A stretch of DNA of 50,050 bases from Propionivibrio dicarboxylicus (GCA_945902805.1 CAMDMZ010000034.1:1-50050); one strand, 5' to 3'. Shown: positions 15,650-25,495, counted from the first letter of the stretch. Notes: a model not told the origin generated them from the letters alone. Made by a program: numbers and translations.

Positions 15650-17616
15650 GCTGCCTTCCTCACTGCCGGAAACGATTTCACATCTCGGATCGCCAGATCG
15701 GCAGCGACCTTGCCGGTGCGACCATCCTCAAAGCGGACCAAGGTCTCGATGAACTGACTTTGCTTGCCACCGTACAACGCATCGATCAGCACTGCATACT
15801 TTTCGGCGACGAAACCACGCCGCACCTTGCGGGTACGGGTCAATTCATCGTCATCGGGGTCGAGTTCCTTGTGCAGGATCAGGAAGCGATGCACCTGTGT
15901 ATCGGCGACCATCGCATCATGCGAAAGCTCGGCATTGACCTGTTCGACGCACTCGCGGATCAACTCATACACTTCCGGCTTCTGCGCCAGGTCGGTGTAT
16001 CCGGCATAGGCGATGCCGCGGCGCTCGGCCCAGTTGCCCACCGCGCCCATGTCGATGTTGATGAAGGCGGTGACCATACCGCGGTCGTGTCCGAAGCAAA
16101 CGGCTTCCTTGATGTGCTGGAAAAACTTGAGCTTGTTCTCGATGTAGTTCGGGGCGAACATCGCTCCGTTGGCCAGCTTGCCGACGTCCTTGGCGCGGTC
16201 GATGATCTTGAGGTGGCCGTCATCATCGAAAAAGCCGGCGTCACCGGTATGGAACCAGCCTTCAGGGTCCATGGTTTCGGCCGTCGCATCGGGTCGCTTG
16301 TAGTATTCCTTGAACAGAATCTGACCACGCACCTGAACCTCACCACTCGGCGCAATACGCACCTCGACGCCCGGCGCCGGCTTGCCGACGCTATCAAACT
16401 TAATCTGGCGATCCGGCTGCAGACACACCGCCGCGCAGGTCTCGGTGGAGCCGTACAGTTGCTTCAAATTGACGCCGATCGAGCGATAGAAACGGAACAA
16501 GTCCGGACCGATGGCCGCGCCTGCGGTGTAGGCAACGCGAATCCGGCTCATGCCAAGAACATTGCGCAACGGACCATAAACCAGAACGTTGCCCAACGCA
16601 TACATCAGGCGATCGCTGGCAGATACAGTCGATTTACCGTCGAGAATATCCGCACCGCACCGCTTGGCGACCGTCATGAAATGCTGGAACAGCTTGCGCT
16701 TGATGGCACTGGCGTCTTCCATGCGAATCATTACGGTGGTCAGCAGGTTCTCGAACACCCGTGGCGGCGCAAAGTAATAAGTGGGGCCAATCTCGCGCAA
16801 ATCGGTCATCACCGTATCGCCCGATTCCGGACAGTTGATGGTGAAGCCGGACACCAGCGCCTGGCAGTACGAGAAGAGATGATCGCCGACCCAGGCCATG
16901 GGCAGATAGGACAGAACGTCCTCGGCAGCGGTCAAGTGGTCGAAATCGACTCCGCTGCGTGCCGCCGCAATGAAATTGGCGTGCGTCTGGCAAACCCCCT
17001 TCGGTTTGCCGGTCGTGCCCGAGGTGTAGAGCATCACGCCGACATCGTCGGACCGCCCCTTCGCCACCTCGTCGGAAATGAAGTCGGGCTGATTCTTGTC
17101 ATGGATCGCGCCCATCGCCAGCACTTCGTCCAGGCCCTGAATGAAGGTCTGCGTGTAATGGCGCATACCGCGCGGATCGTCGTACAGGATGTGCTGCAGA
17201 TGCGGACACTGGTCCTTGACCTCAAGCAGTTTGTCGATCTGCTCCTGGTCTTCGACGATGGCGAAATGGATTTCTGCGTCTTGCAATACGAACACCATCT
17301 CGGCGCCAACCGCATCCTGATACAAGGGCACCGCGACGCCGCCCAACATCTGCGCGGCGCACATCGCCCAATACAGACGCGGGCGGTTATCACCGATGAT
17401 GGCCAGATTGTCGCCACGCTTGAAACCAAGCTCGGCCAGGCCGCAGGCCATGGCGCGCACTTCATGCGCCACCTCGGCCCACGTCCAGGTCTGCCAGATG
17501 CCCTGGTCTTTCTCGCGCGTCGCCGGCTGATCACCACGCACCCGGGCGTGGTTCAGCAACAGACGCGGAAACGTGTCTAGAGAGCCGACATTCGGCCCCG
17601 ACTGGGTTGCTACCAT
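15646..17616 (-). CDS. Long-chain acyl-CoA synthetase-type AMP-dependent ligase
   Basis: A 656-residue adenylate-forming ligase of the long-chain fatty acyl-CoA synthetase group. It carries the P-loop LYTSGTTGKPKGV, a YGSTETCA motif, and GWFHTGDAGFFDDDGHLKI followed by the hinge IDRAKD. The C-terminal KVRRGFVAEKY region fits the larger FadD15/FAA1-like branch. ATG 17616 is preceded by GGAGGAGGAG, a very strong ribosome site, so it is chosen over an in-frame ATG at 17649. It is the first gene of the block that continues with the Liv transporter. A Crp/Fnr regulator is divergent from it across about 166 bases. Its substrate may be a fatty acid, a terpenoid or an aryl-alkanoic acid. Confidence 0.88.
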   Translation of the reverse strand: MVATQSGPNVGSLDTFPRLLLNHARVRGDQPATREKDQGIWQTWTWAEVAHEVRAMACGLAELGFKRGDNLAIIGDNRPRLYWAMCAAQMLGGVAVPLYQDAVGAEMVFVLQDAEIHFAIVEDQEQIDKLLEVKDQCPHLQHILYDDPRGMRHYTQTFIQGLDEVLAMGAIHDKNQPDFISDEVAKGRSDDVGVMLYTSGTTGKPKGVCQTHANFIAAARSGVDFDHLTAAEDVLSYLPMAWVGDHLFSYCQALVSGFTINCPESGDTVMTDLREIGPTYYFAPPRVFENLLTTVMIRMEDASAIKRKLFQHFMTVAKRCGADILDGKSTVSASDRLMYALGNVLVYGPLRNVLGMSRIRVAYTAGAAIGPDLFRFYRSIGVNLKQLYGSTETCAAVCLQPDRQIKFDSVGKPAPGVEVRIAPSGEVQVRGQILFKEYYKRPDATAETMDPEGWFHTGDAGFFDDDGHLKIIDRAKDVGKLANGAMFAPNYIENKLKFFQHIKEAVCFGHDRGMVTAFINIDMGAVGNWAERRGIAYAGYTDLAQKPEVYELIRECVEQVNAELSHDAMVADTQVHRFLILHKELDPDDDELTRTRKVRRGFVAEKYAVLIDALYGGKQSQFIETLVRFEDGRTGKVAADLAIRDVKSFPAVRKAA

Positions 17617-17770
17617 GTGCTTCTCCTCCTCCAGCGCTTGTGTGCTCATGTGCTCTTGCTCGAGCGGCCAAAAACGACGGGGTGTTTCGGTCCAATGTCC
17701 TTATCGAAGAAACTCCGACAAGCCATGGAGCATCGGTTTATTCACGGCCAGTCTACGACACCCTGCCGCC

Positions 17771-17776
17771 TATAAT
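17771..17776 (+). promoter_or_regulatory. Consensus -10 box before the Crp/Fnr regulator gene
   Basis: TATAAT seven bases before GTG 17783. No good -35 element at normal spacing was found. A start of transcription about 7 bases downstream would coincide with the GTG, so the message could be leaderless if that start codon is right. Confidence 0.5.
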
Positions 17777-17795
17777 TGTCGCGTGGCGGACAATT
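17774..17795. promoter_or_regulatory. Candidate Crp/Fnr-type operator overlapping the -10 box and start codon
   Basis: AATTGTC, 8 bases, GACAATT: a perfect inverted repeat 22 bp long overall, the same total size as a CRP site. It overlaps TATAAT and the GTG start of the Crp/Fnr gene, which fits negative autoregulation. It may also act on the divergent acyl-CoA ligase operon, whose start is about 160 bases away. Confidence 0.5.
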
Positions 17796-18496
17796 CAACA
17801 AAAAATTTCACGACCGAAAATTGCGTTGCGCTGCAACAAATGTTGCACGATGCGCGCTGGGCACGCGAACTCACGGCCGATGAGTTGGCGGTGGCGATGG
17901 CAGGCATTTGCGAACGCAAAATTGCCGCCGGCCAGTTCGTCTGCCGCAAGGGCGAATCGGTTGATTGCTGGTACGGCGTGATCGACGGCCTAGTCAAACT
18001 CTCCAGCGACTGGGTCACCGGCAAGACCGCCACTCTGGCTGGCGTACCACCCGGCGGCTGGTTTGGCGAAGGTTCCATGTTGAAATCCGAACCGCGCCGC
18101 TTCGATGTCATCGCCCTGCGCGATTCCCGCATCGCCTGCATGCGGCGCAGCACCTTCGAATGGCTGGTGCAAAACAGCTTGGCCTTCAACCGCTTTCTCG
18201 TTACCCAACTCAACGAGCGCCTCGGTTTGTTCATTGGGCTGCTGGAATCCGACCGGCTGCTCGACGTTGATGCCCGCGTTGCCCGTGCCATCAGCGCCCT
18301 GTTCCACCCGGTACTGCATCCCAGCAGCGACAGCCATATCAATATTTCGCAAGAAGAAATCGGCAACCTGGCCGGTGTCTCGCGCCAGCGCGTCAATCGC
18401 TCACTCAAAGCACTCGAAGATGCCGGCTTCCTCAGCATCGAATATGGCGGCATCACCATCCTCGACTTTCCCGGTTTGCGTCGCTTTGGTGGCTGA
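17783..18496 (+). CDS. Crp/Fnr-family transcriptional regulator
   Basis: A 237-residue regulator with an N-terminal cyclic-nucleotide-binding-like beta-roll (about 15-120) and a C-terminal winged helix. The beta-roll has FVCRKGESVDCWYGVIDG and GGWFGEGSML. The helix-turn-helix is in ISQEEIGNLAGVSRQRVNR, with the Arg-rich recognition helix typical of the family. There is no Fnr-like N-terminal cysteine cluster, and the phosphate-binding Arg-Ser pair of true CRP is not evident, so the effector is unknown. GTG 17783 is the likely start because the beta-roll begins soon after; ATG 17840 is an alternative and the open frame also runs further upstream. It sits divergently beside the acyl-CoA ligase/Liv operon, which makes that operon its most likely target. 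Confidence 0.82.
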   Translation: MADNSTKNFTTENCVALQQMLHDARWARELTADELAVAMAGICERKIAAGQFVCRKGESVDCWYGVIDGLVKLSSDWVTGKTATLAGVPPGGWFGEGSMLKSEPRRFDVIALRDSRIACMRRSTFEWLVQNSLAFNRFLVTQLNERLGLFIGLLESDRLLDVDARVARAISALFHPVLHPSSDSHINISQEEIGNLAGVSRQRVNRSLKALEDAGFLSIEYGGITILDFPGLRRFGG

Positions 18497-18516
18497 AGGC
18501 GGCTATGGCGCCCCGG

Positions 18517-18544
18517 CCGCCGTCTTGCCAGCACCGACTTTTTG
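18517..18544 (+). repeat. Dispersed short repeat, copy 4 (between the Crp/Fnr gene and hemA)
   Basis: Exact core GCCAGCACCGACTTTTT (18527-18543), preceded by CCGCCGTCTT. GCAC and GTGC around the T-run can pair, and with the run of T it might end the upstream transcript. Confidence 0.7.
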
Positions 18545-18583
18545 TGCCCACTGCGCCGGCCCAGGATGGCCGCAAGCACTTGC

Positions 18584-18589
18584 TATAAT
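18584..18589 (+). promoter_or_regulatory. Consensus -10 box before hemA
   Basis: TATAAT 26 bases before the hemA ATG. No convincing -35 at 16-18 bases upstream; the TG dinucleotide just before it is separated by CTA-like bases and does not make a clear extended -10. Confidence 0.5.
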
Positions 18590-18615
18590 TGTTTGAACTC
18601 GCAAGAATTTACTGA

Positions 18616-19869
18616 ATGCAGCTCTTCGCCCTCGGAATCAACCATCACACTGCCCCGCTCGCCGTCCGCGAGCAGTTGGCGTTCGACCCGGCACGCCTGG
18701 GCGCAGCCTTGCAGGATCTACTGAGAGGAAAACAAGTCCGCGAAGCGGCGATCCTCTCTACTTGCAACCGCACGGAGCTGTATTGCACCGCCGACCAATC
18801 CCAGACGGCGGCCGATTGGCTGGCGGAATACCACGCGCTGCCGCCCAACCGCATCCAGCCTTACCTCTACCAGCATCCGCAACAAGATGCTATTCGCCAC
18901 ATGTTCCGCGTCGCCAGTGGTCTGGACTCGATGGTTCTGGGCGAACCACAAATTCTTGGCCAGATGAAACAGGCCGCGCGCGTGGCGGAAGAAGCCGGCA
19001 CGCTCGGCACGCTGCTCGGCAAGCTCTTCCAGCGCACTTTTTCGGTGGCCAAGGAAGTCCGTTCGACGACGGCTATCGGCGCCAATATCGTCTCCATGGC
19101 GGCGGCTGCCGTGCATCTGTCAGAACGGATTTTCGATCGCATCGAATCGCAAAAAGTGCTGTTCGTTGGCGCCGGCGAAATGATCGAACTCTGCGCCGCG
19201 CATTTCGCCGCCCGCAAACCAAAGCAACTCAGCATCGCCAACCGCACGCCCGAACGCGCGCTGCCCCTCGCTGAACGCTTCGGCGGCGATGTCATGCGCC
19301 TTGACCAAATCGCCGACCATCTCGGTGAATACGATATCGTCGTCTCCTGCACCGCCAGTTCCTTGCCCATCATCGGCCTCGGCATGGTCGAGCGCGCCCT
19401 GAAGCAGCGGCGTCATCGCCCGATGGTGATGGTCGACCTGGCCGTTCCACGCGACATCGAAGTCGAAGTGTCGCAGCTTGACGACGTGTTCCTGTACTCG
19501 CTCGACGATCTCGGCCAGATCATCGAATCCGGTCTGGAATCGCGCCAAGCCGCCGTGATCGAAGCCGAGGCCATCATCAATGATCGCGTCAATGGCTTTC
19601 TGCAGTGGCTGCAATCGCGTGAAACCGTGCCGACCATCCGTGCCCTGCGCGATGCCGCCGAGCGTTCGCGCCGGCATGAAGTCGATCACGCCATGAAACT
19701 GCTCGCCCGCGGGGATGATCCGACCAAGGTCATCGAAGCCCTGTCGCATGGCCTGACCAACAAGCTGCTGCACGCCCCGACACATACCCTGAACCAGACC
19801 GAAGGCGATGAACGCGCCGAGGTCGCTCGCCTGATCACCCGCATCTATCATCTGCATTCGGGCGAATAA
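18616..19869 (+). CDS. hemA: Glutamyl-tRNA reductase
   Basis: A 417-residue enzyme that reduces glutamyl-tRNA(Glu) to glutamate-1-semialdehyde with NADPH, the first committed step of C5-pathway tetrapyrrole synthesis. The N-terminal GINHHTAPL and the catalytic cysteine C50 in STCNRTELY are present. The [14 protein letters not shown] segment, the NADPH-binding region [12 protein letters not shown] and the C-terminal dimerisation helix are also present. Length is normal. It opens a four-gene run hemA-plsB-prfA-prmC, where hemA-prfA-prmC is the familiar proteobacterial order. A TATAAT box lies just upstream. Confidence 0.96.
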   Translation: MQLFALGINHHTAPLAVREQLAFDPARLGAALQDLLRGKQVREAAILSTCNRTELYCTADQSQTAADWLAEYHALPPNRIQPYLYQHPQQDAIRHMFRVASGLDSMVLGEPQILGQMKQAARVAEEAGTLGTLLGKLFQRTFSVAKEVRSTTAIGANIVSMAAAAVHLSERIFDRIESQKVLFVGAGEMIELCAAHFAARKPKQLSIANRTPERALPLAERFGGDVMRLDQIADHLGEYDIVVSCTASSLPIIGLGMVERALKQRRHRPMVMVDLAVPRDIEVEVSQLDDVFLYSLDDLGQIIESGLESRQAAVIEAEAIINDRVNGFLQWLQSRETVPTIRALRDAAERSRRHEVDHAMKLLARGDDPTKVIEALSHGLTNKLLHAPTHTLNQTEGDERAEVARLITRIYHLHSGE

Positions 19870-19887
19870 GCGTCACGGGCACCGGAC

Positions 19888-22386
19888 ATGCCTGGCATTT
19901 CGCGTTTCAATCTGACCAATCTCACCTTGCGCATCCTGCGCCGGGTCTTGTACTGGGTCACCCGCACCCGCGTCTTTCCAGCGAACACCGCCGAACTGGG
20001 TCTCGATCCACAGCGCCCGGTGTGCTACGTGTTGCAGTACCGGCATTTATCCAACCTTCTGGTGCTCACGCACGAAGCCGAACAACTCGGACTGCCTTCC
20101 GTATTGGCCCCCTTGCGGACTGTGCCTGGTTCCCGGCATTCCTACTTCTTCGTCAGCCAACGCGCCCCGCTCAACGTTTTTTCGGGAGCCCCGGAAACAA
20201 TTTCACCGCTGATGCGACAACTCGTCGCCCTGGTTCTGAAATCACCGGATGTCGATGTGCAATTGGTGCCCGTCAATATCTATTGGGGTCTTGCGCCGAC
20301 ACGGCAGAATTCTGTACTCAAGGCGCTGCTGGCAGAAACCTGGCGCAACACCGGTCGCCTGCGCCAGATTCTCGCCATCCTGATGCATGGTCGGCATACC
20401 ATCGTGCGCTTCAGTACGCCTTTATCACTGCGCGAACTACTGACCGACACTCCCGAGGCGAAGCGTGGCGAGCGCAAACTGGCGCGCTTGCTGCGGGTCC
20501 ACTTTCGGCGCCAGCGCGAACGCGCCATCGGTCCCGATCTGTCCCATCGACACACGCTGGTGCGCAGCATCTTGGGCAGTGCCAAAGTCCAAGCCGCCAT
20601 TCGGCACGAAAGCGCGCAAAAGCAGATTCCGTTGAGTACAGCCGAAGCCACCGCACGCGACATCACCTTAGAAATCGCGGCCGACTATTCCTACACCGTA
20701 GTGCGCGCCATGGAGTTATTCCTCGACTGGCTTTGGACGCGGCTATACGATGGCATCGAACTGCATGGCTTCGAGCGCGTCAACGCCATCGATCCGGGAC
20801 ATGGCATCGTTTTCGTACCGTGCCACCGCAGCCATATCGACTACTTGTTGTTGTCCTTCATTGTGTTTCGCCAAGGACTAACGCCGCCGCACATCGCCGC
20901 AGGTTCCAACCTCAATATGCCGCTGATCGGCCCGCTGCTACGGCGCGGCGGGGCCTTTTTCCTGCGTCGCAGCTTCAAAGGCGACGCGCTGTACGCAGCA
21001 ATTTTCATCGAATACCTGCACAGCATTCTGCAGCGCGGCTTTCCAGTGGAATACTTCATCGAAGGTGGCCGCAGCCGCAGCGGTCGCACCTTGCCACCCA
21101 AGGCCGGCATTCTCGGCATGACGCTACAAGGCTTTGCCGCCAATCCGGTGCGGCCACTGGTCTTTGTCCCGGTCTACGTCGGCTATGAAAAACTCATGGA
21201 AGGCCGCACCTACCTGGCCGAACTCAACGGCCAGGGCAAGCGCGCCGAATCTCTGCTCGGACTGATCGGCATGGTCCGCCGTTTGCGGCGCGAGTTTGGC
21301 AAAGTCCACGTCAATTTCGGCGACCCGATCCAGGCCGCTAATCTGCTCGATGTCGCCTGTCCTCAGTGGAAGACGCGGCAGACTCACGCCTGCGATTCCA
21401 GCACGGCATTACGGCCGACGGTCGATCACGTCGCGTTCACGCTTGCCTCGCGAATCAATGCCGCCGCCGTCCTCAACCCGATCAATCTATTCGCGCTGGC
21501 CCTGCTCGGCACCCGCCATCATGTCGCCGATGTCGCCGCACTCAAGCGCCAGATTCTTCACCTGCAAACCCTGCATGCCAACAGCGCCTACCCCGGCGTA
21601 TCGATTGGCAGCACAGCAGATCCCGATGCGATCATCAACCAGGCCGTGCGCCTGGGCTTTGCCCGGCGTCAGCCGCATCCTCTGGGCGAACTGATCTGGG
21701 CCAATGCTGAACAAGGCGCCTTGCTCGGCTATTTCCGCAACAACGTGCTGCACCTGTTCGCACTCTCGGGGATGATCGCCATCCTCCTCAGCTATCACCG
21801 TGAGCTGCCAGTCAGTCGCATGGAGGCAGTCGTGGCGCAACTTTATCCGCTGCTCCGCGCCGAACTGTTCCTGCCGTGGGAACCGGACAGTCTGCCGGCC
21901 GCTATTCAGTCCGCCGCAGACGCCCTTGCTGACTGTAAACTGATCGAAATGGAAACGTCGCGAACGCGGTGGCGTGCGCCTGGCATCGGCGATGAAAACA
22001 GCGAGGCGCTGGGTCAACTCGGCGCCTTGTTACGCCCGCTGCTGGAGCACATGGTGCTGTTGCTGGCGGTACTGATGCAGCAAGGCAGCGGCGTATTGAA
22101 CGCGCAAGAGCTGATTGAGACGGTATGGTTGCTGGCACAGCGCATCAACCTGCTGCATCACGGCATGATGGCGGAAAATGCCGAGCGACCACAGTTCTCG
22201 CAACTGCTGCGCACCCTGATTGATGCCGATCTGGTCAGCACGGACGATCAAGGACGACTGACCTTCGACCATCGCATCAGCGACCCGGCCAGCCAGGCCG
22301 AACTGCTGCTTGAGTCCGATGTACGAGATGCGATTTTGCGCATCGCTGCCCATCACCCGGAACCGGCCAAAGACCTCGCCGCCTGA
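19888..22386 (+). CDS. plsB: Glycerol-3-phosphate 1-O-acyltransferase
   Basis: An 832-residue inner-membrane-associated acyltransferase of the PlsB type, which acylates sn-glycerol-3-phosphate at position 1 using acyl-ACP or acyl-CoA to start phospholipid synthesis. The acyltransferase motif H-x4-D is [15 protein letters not shown]. It is followed by [26 protein letters not shown] and [19 protein letters not shown], matching the order and wording of E. coli PlsB (807 residues). Later regions such as [13 protein letters not shown] and ELFLPWE also match. It lies only 18 bases after hemA, inside what is usually a hemA-prfA-prmC operon. No strong ribosome site precedes its ATG. Confidence 0.93.
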   Translation: MPGISRFNLTNLTLRILRRVLYWVTRTRVFPANTAELGLDPQRPVCYVLQYRHLSNLLVLTHEAEQLGLPSVLAPLRTVPGSRHSYFFVSQRAPLNVFSGAPETISPLMRQLVALVLKSPDVDVQLVPVNIYWGLAPTRQNSVLKALLAETWRNTGRLRQILAILMHGRHTIVRFSTPLSLRELLTDTPEAKRGERKLARLLRVHFRRQRERAIGPDLSHRHTLVRSILGSAKVQAAIRHESAQKQIPLSTAEATARDITLEIAADYSYTVVRAMELFLDWLWTRLYDGIELHGFERVNAIDPGHGIVFVPCHRSHIDYLLLSFIVFRQGLTPPHIAAGSNLNMPLIGPLLRRGGAFFLRRSFKGDALYAAIFIEYLHSILQRGFPVEYFIEGGRSRSGRTLPPKAGILGMTLQGFAANPVRPLVFVPVYVGYEKLMEGRTYLAELNGQGKRAESLLGLIGMVRRLRREFGKVHVNFGDPIQAANLLDVACPQWKTRQTHACDSSTALRPTVDHVAFTLASRINAAAVLNPINLFALALLGTRHHVADVAALKRQILHLQTLHANSAYPGVSIGSTADPDAIINQAVRLGFARRQPHPLGELIWANAEQGALLGYFRNNVLHLFALSGMIAILLSYHRELPVSRMEAVVAQLYPLLRAELFLPWEPDSLPAAIQSAADALADCKLIEMETSRTRWRAPGIGDENSEALGQLGALLRPLLEHMVLLLAVLMQQGSGVLNAQELIETVWLLAQRINLLHHGMMAENAERPQFSQLLRTLIDADLVSTDDQGRLTFDHRISDPASQAELLLESDVRDAILRIAAHHPEPAKDLAA

Positions 22387-22390
22387 TTGT

Positions 22391-22396
22391 TATAAT
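22391..22396 (+). promoter_or_regulatory. Consensus -10 box before prfA
   Basis: TATAAT a few bases after the plsB stop and 69 bases before the prfA ATG. It suggests that prfA-prmC also have their own promoter. A matching -35 would fall inside the end of plsB and is not convincing. Confidence 0.45.
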
Positions 22397-22465
22397 TTCC
22401 CCTATCCCCTTTTTCCACTTCAGCCTTCAGCGCCCGACTTGTTCCAGCGCAATGCGGCACCTGCG

Positions 22466-23542
22466 ATGAAACAAAGCATTCTCGGCAAACTTGAACAACT
22501 CGGCGAACGGCTCGCCGAGCTTGACGGCCTGCTTGGCACCGAGCAGGCGGCGCGCGACATGGACAACTATCGCAAGCTGACGCGCGAACGCGCCGAAATC
22601 AGCCCGGTGGTCGAGCTATTCGAAGCCTACCGTCGCGCCAGCACCGACTTTTCTTCGGCGGCTGAAATGCTCGCCGATCCGGAAATGAAGGAACTTGCTG
22701 AAGCCGAGCAGGACGAGGCCAAGGCCGCCATGGAGCGCCTCGATGGGGAATTGCAGCGCGCGCTGCTACCACGGGATCCGAACGACGAGAAGAACTTGTT
22801 TCTCGAAATCCGCGCCGGCACCGGCGGTGATGAATCGGCGCTGTTTGCCGGTGATCTGTTTCGCATGTATTCGCGTTACGCCGAACGCCAGCGCTGGAAA
22901 GTCGAAATCGTCTCGCGCAGCGAATCCGATCTGGGCGGTTTCCGCGAAATCATCGCCCGCATTGAAGGCAATGGTGCCTACTCGAAACTCAAGTTCGAAT
23001 CCGGCGGCCACCGTGTCCAGCGCGTGCCGGAAACTGAAGCCCAGGGGCGCATCCACACGTCCGCCTGCACCGTGGCGGTGATGCCCGAGGCCGACGAGCT
23101 GGCGGCGATCGACATCAATCCCGCCGACTTGCGCATCGACACTTTCCGCGCCTCCGGTGCCGGCGGCCAGCACATCAACAAGACCGACTCGGCGGTACGC
23201 ATCACCCACGTCCCCAGCGGCCTGGTCGTCGAATGCCAGGACGATCGCTCGCAGCATCGCAACAAAGCGCAGGCCATGAGCGTGCTGGCGGCGCGTCTGG
23301 CCGACATGCAGGAACGCGCACAGCAGCAGCAGATTGCCTCGACACGCAAATCGCTGGTCGGCAGCGGCGATCGTTCGGAGCGCATCCGCACCTACAATTT
23401 CCCGCAGGGACGCATCACCGATCACCGCATCAACCTGACCTTGTACAAAATCGACGCCATCATGGACGGCGATCTCGATGAACTGGTCAATGGCCTGACC
23501 GCCGAACACCAGGCAGAACTGCTGGCCGAACTGGGGCAATGA
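22466..23542 (+). CDS. prfA: Peptide chain release factor 1
   Basis: A 358-residue class I release factor that recognises UAA and UAG and triggers peptide release on the ribosome. The catalytic GGQ lies at residues 233-235 in [15 protein letters not shown], the same position as in E. coli RF1. The codon-recognition region and the long N-terminal helices ([14 protein letters not shown]) are present. ATG 22466 begins the standard [13 protein letters not shown]-terminus; the frame is open upstream through the end of plsB but that part is not RF1. Its stop overlaps the prmC start by 4 bases. A dispersed-repeat copy is read in frame as RRASTDFS near residue 57. Confidence 0.97.
   Translation: MKQSILGKLEQLGERLAELDGLLGTEQAARDMDNYRKLTRERAEISPVVELFEAYRRASTDFSSAAEMLADPEMKELAEAEQDEAKAAMERLDGELQRALLPRDPNDEKNLFLEIRAGTGGDESALFAGDLFRMYSRYAERQRWKVEIVSRSESDLGGFREIIARIEGNGAYSKLKFESGGHRVQRVPETEAQGRIHTSACTVAVMPEADELAAIDINPADLRIDTFRASGAGGQHINKTDSAVRITHVPSGLVVECQDDRSQHRNKAQAMSVLAARLADMQERAQQQQIASTRKSLVGSGDRSERIRTYNFPQGRITDHRINLTLYKIDAIMDGDLDELVNGLTAEHQAELLAELGQ
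22627..22653 (+). repeat. Dispersed short repeat, copy 5 (inside prfA)
   Basis: Core GCCAGCACCGACTTTT (22637-22652) preceded by CCGTCGC. It lies in the N-terminal helical region of RF1, where family sequences vary, and is translated RRASTDF, the same frame as the copy in the radical-SAM gene. Confidence 0.65.
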
Positions 23543-24369
23543 GCACCATCGCCCAGGCGCTGCAATCAGCGCGGGGCGGGCTGGTCGCCAGCGAAGCCCG
23601 CTTGCTGCTCGGACACGTGGTGCAACGCACCACTGTCTGGCTGCTGACGCATGACGATGTCGAACTCGACGACGAACGCCGCGCGCAGTTTGCGGCACTC
23701 TGCGCTCGGCGTCGCGGGGGTGAACCGATTGCCTACCTGATCGGCACGCGCGAATTCTATGGACGAGAGTTTCGGGTCGCGCCCGGCGTGCTGATTCCAC
23801 GCCCGGAGACTGAATTACTGGTAGACATCGCACTCGAAAAAGTCGGCTCTGGCGGGACGGCGGTTGAACGACACCGGGTGCTTGATCTGGGGACCGGCAG
23901 CGGCTGCATCGCCATCAGCATCGCGCTGGGATGTCCACACTGTGATGTCGTCGCGGTCGACGCATCGGCGGAGGCATTGAACATCGCCCGCGGGAACGCC
24001 CACCATCTAAACGTCGATGTTCGCTTTCTGGCTAGTGATTGGTTCGCCGCGCTTGAGGGCGAACGCTTCACGCTCATCATCAGCAATCCGCCCTACATCG
24101 GCGCAGCCGACCCGCACCTGGCGCAAGGTGATCTGGTACATGAGCCGGCGGCGGCATTAGCCAGCGGCAGCGACGGACTGGATGCCATCCGCCACATCAT
24201 CGCCAACGCCACCCGATTTCTGCAATCGGGTGGCAGCCTGTGGCTGGAGCATGGCTACGACCAGGCCGTCGCCGTACGTGAACTGTTGCTGGCGGCTGGC
24301 TTCACTGCCATAGAACAGCACCAGGACCTGGCCGGCATTGTGCGGGTGAGTGGTGGTGTTCTGAAATGA
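23539..24369 (+). CDS. prmC: Peptide chain release factor N5-glutamine methyltransferase
   Basis: A 276-residue SAM-dependent enzyme that methylates the Gln of the GGQ motif in release factors. It has the SAM-binding motif [13 protein letters not shown] and the catalytic NPPY in IISNPPYIG. The N-terminal helical domain reads LLLGHVVQ and [14 protein letters not shown], as in the family. The start overlaps the prfA stop by 4 bases, coupling the enzyme to its substrate. A dispersed-repeat copy supplies EKVGSGGTA just before motif I, where E. coli PrmC has an unrelated short linker. Confidence 0.95.
   Translation: MSTIAQALQSARGGLVASEARLLLGHVVQRTTVWLLTHDDVELDDERRAQFAALCARRRGGEPIAYLIGTREFYGREFRVAPGVLIPRPETELLVDIALEKVGSGGTAVERHRVLDLGTGSGCIAISIALGCPHCDVVAVDASAEALNIARGNAHHLNVDVRFLASDWFAALEGERFTLIISNPPYIGAADPHLAQGDLVHEPAAALASGSDGLDAIRHIIANATRFLQSGGSLWLEHGYDQAVAVRELLLAAGFTAIEQHQDLAGIVRVSGGVLK
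23836..23863 (-). repeat. Dispersed short repeat, copy 6 (inside prmC)
   Basis: Inverse orientation; begins GAAAAAGTCGG and ends GGCGGGACGGCGG on the plus strand. Translated [10 protein letters not shown], immediately before the SAM-binding motif. Confidence 0.65.
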
Positions 24370-24394
24370 AAAAGGCGGCTTACGCCGCCTTTTT
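24369..24394. terminator. Bidirectional intrinsic terminator after prmC
   Basis: GGCGGC and GCCGCC (24374-24379 and 24384-24389) pair around TTAC, flanked by five A on the left and five T on the right. It ends hemA-plsB-prfA-prmC and, read the other way, the cytochrome c4 transcript. The A-run overlaps the prmC stop codon. Confidence 0.9.
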
Positions 24395-24414
24395 CAACAC
24401 ACTGTTCGCTGAAC

Positions 24415-25056
24415 TCAGCGCAAGCCGGCCACGTAGTCCGACACGGCCTTGATCTCGGCATCCGTCATTTTGATCGCGACCATGCGCATCATTTTGGCTG
24501 GATCGTTGGCGCGCGAGCCTTCGCGGAAGGATTTCAACTGGGCTTCGGTGTATTCCGGAAACTGGCCAGCAATTCTCGGGAATTGCGCCGGGATGCCGGC
24601 GCCGCTCGGGCCATGACAGGCGGCGCAGGCGGGTAGCCCCTTGGTCATATCACCGGCACGATACAGCTTTTGACCGGCTTCGATGGTTTCACGATTCTTT
24701 GCCGATTCACCGGTCTGCTTCTTCGAGGCGAAGTAGGCAGAAAGGTCACGCATCTGATTCTCGTCAAAGGCCGCGATCATGCCGTTCATGATGGCATTCA
24801 CGCGCTCGGGCTGCTTGCCGTCATGCCCCTTGAAATTGGACATTTGCTTGAACAGATATTCGGGGTGCTGGCCGGCCAGTTTTGGATTGGCGGCCACCTG
24901 GCTGTTACCGTCGGGACCGTGACAGGCGCCACAGACGGTCGACGCAATGGGTTCACCACGAGCTGGATCTCCCTTGGGAGCAGCCTTCGCGGCTTCGGAC
25001 GCCTGGACGCCGAATGCAGTCGCAGCCAGCAACAGGGTTAGCAAGGAATGCTTCAT
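24415..25056 (-). CDS. Dihaem cytochrome c4
   Basis: A 213-residue periplasmic dihaem c-type cytochrome, probably an electron donor to terminal oxidases. It has a Sec signal peptide (MKHSLLTLLLAATAFGVQAS, cleavage about residue 20). Haem-binding CxxCH motifs lie at C42-H46 (CGACH) and C144-H148 (CAACH), one in each half. The two halves are similar, as in cytochrome c4, and candidate axial Met residues follow in each (for example NGMIAAF, MMRMVAIKM). It is convergent with prmC and shares the terminator at 24369-24394. Confidence 0.92.
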   Translation of the reverse strand: MKHSLLTLLLAATAFGVQASEAAKAAPKGDPARGEPIASTVCGACHGPDGNSQVAANPKLAGQHPEYLFKQMSNFKGHDGKQPERVNAIMNGMIAAFDENQMRDLSAYFASKKQTGESAKNRETIEAGQKLYRAGDMTKGLPACAACHGPSGAGIPAQFPRIAGQFPEYTEAQLKSFREGSRANDPAKMMRMVAIKMTDAEIKAVSDYVAGLR

Positions 25057-25165
25057 GGATTCAACTCCTGAGGAAATGCGGCAATTTCAAACCGCCCATT
25101 TTAACGTAGATGAACAGTTTTCGCTTATATACGCCCGTCGATCCAATCGACCCAATCGATCAAAA

Positions 25166-25495
25166 TCAACCCAGCGTAACGGTCTGTCCGGACTGTTCCG
25201 ACATGCAGCCAGCGAGTGCAGCAAGGAGTTCCTGGCCGTCACGCGTACCTACCCAGTGGGTACCGTCCCAGCGAAAGTGGAAGCCGCCAGAACGTGCTGC
25301 CAGCCAGATCTCGCGCGCGGCGGCGTGCCGATTGACGATGATCTTGCTGTCATCCTCAAACTCCAGCTCCATCACGCCACCCGGTTTTATCTCGATATCG
25401 AAATCGAGCTCGCCTGCGGCCAGCAATTCCTCCAAGGCGGTCTCGATGACGGCCAGTTGGGCATCTGCCCGGTTCAGAAAATCTCTCTCATCCAT
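25166..25495 (-). CDS. cyaY: Bacterial frataxin homologue CyaY
   Basis: A 109-residue frataxin-fold protein that binds iron and modulates iron-sulfur cluster assembly by the Isc system. Landmarks are LELEFEDDSKIIVNRHAA, EIWLAARSGGFHFRW and a C-terminal GQELLAALAGCMSEQ, matching CyaY in order. ATG 25495 (MDERDFLNRAD) gives the normal family length; the frame is open 18 codons further upstream but that is not CyaY-like. It is divergent from lptM-lysA, an arrangement common in proteobacteria. Confidence 0.93.
   Translation of the reverse strand: MDERDFLNRADAQLAVIETALEELLAAGELDFDIEIKPGGVMELEFEDDSKIIVNRHAAAREIWLAARSGGFHFRWDGTHWVGTRDGQELLAALAGCMSEQSGQTVTLG

Noticed and set aside
15760-17580. Long open frame (about 600 codons) on the plus strand across the acyl-CoA ligase gene
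   Set aside because: It is the antisense frame of a strongly conserved ligase, in GC-rich DNA where such frames are common, and it shows no domain I recognise.
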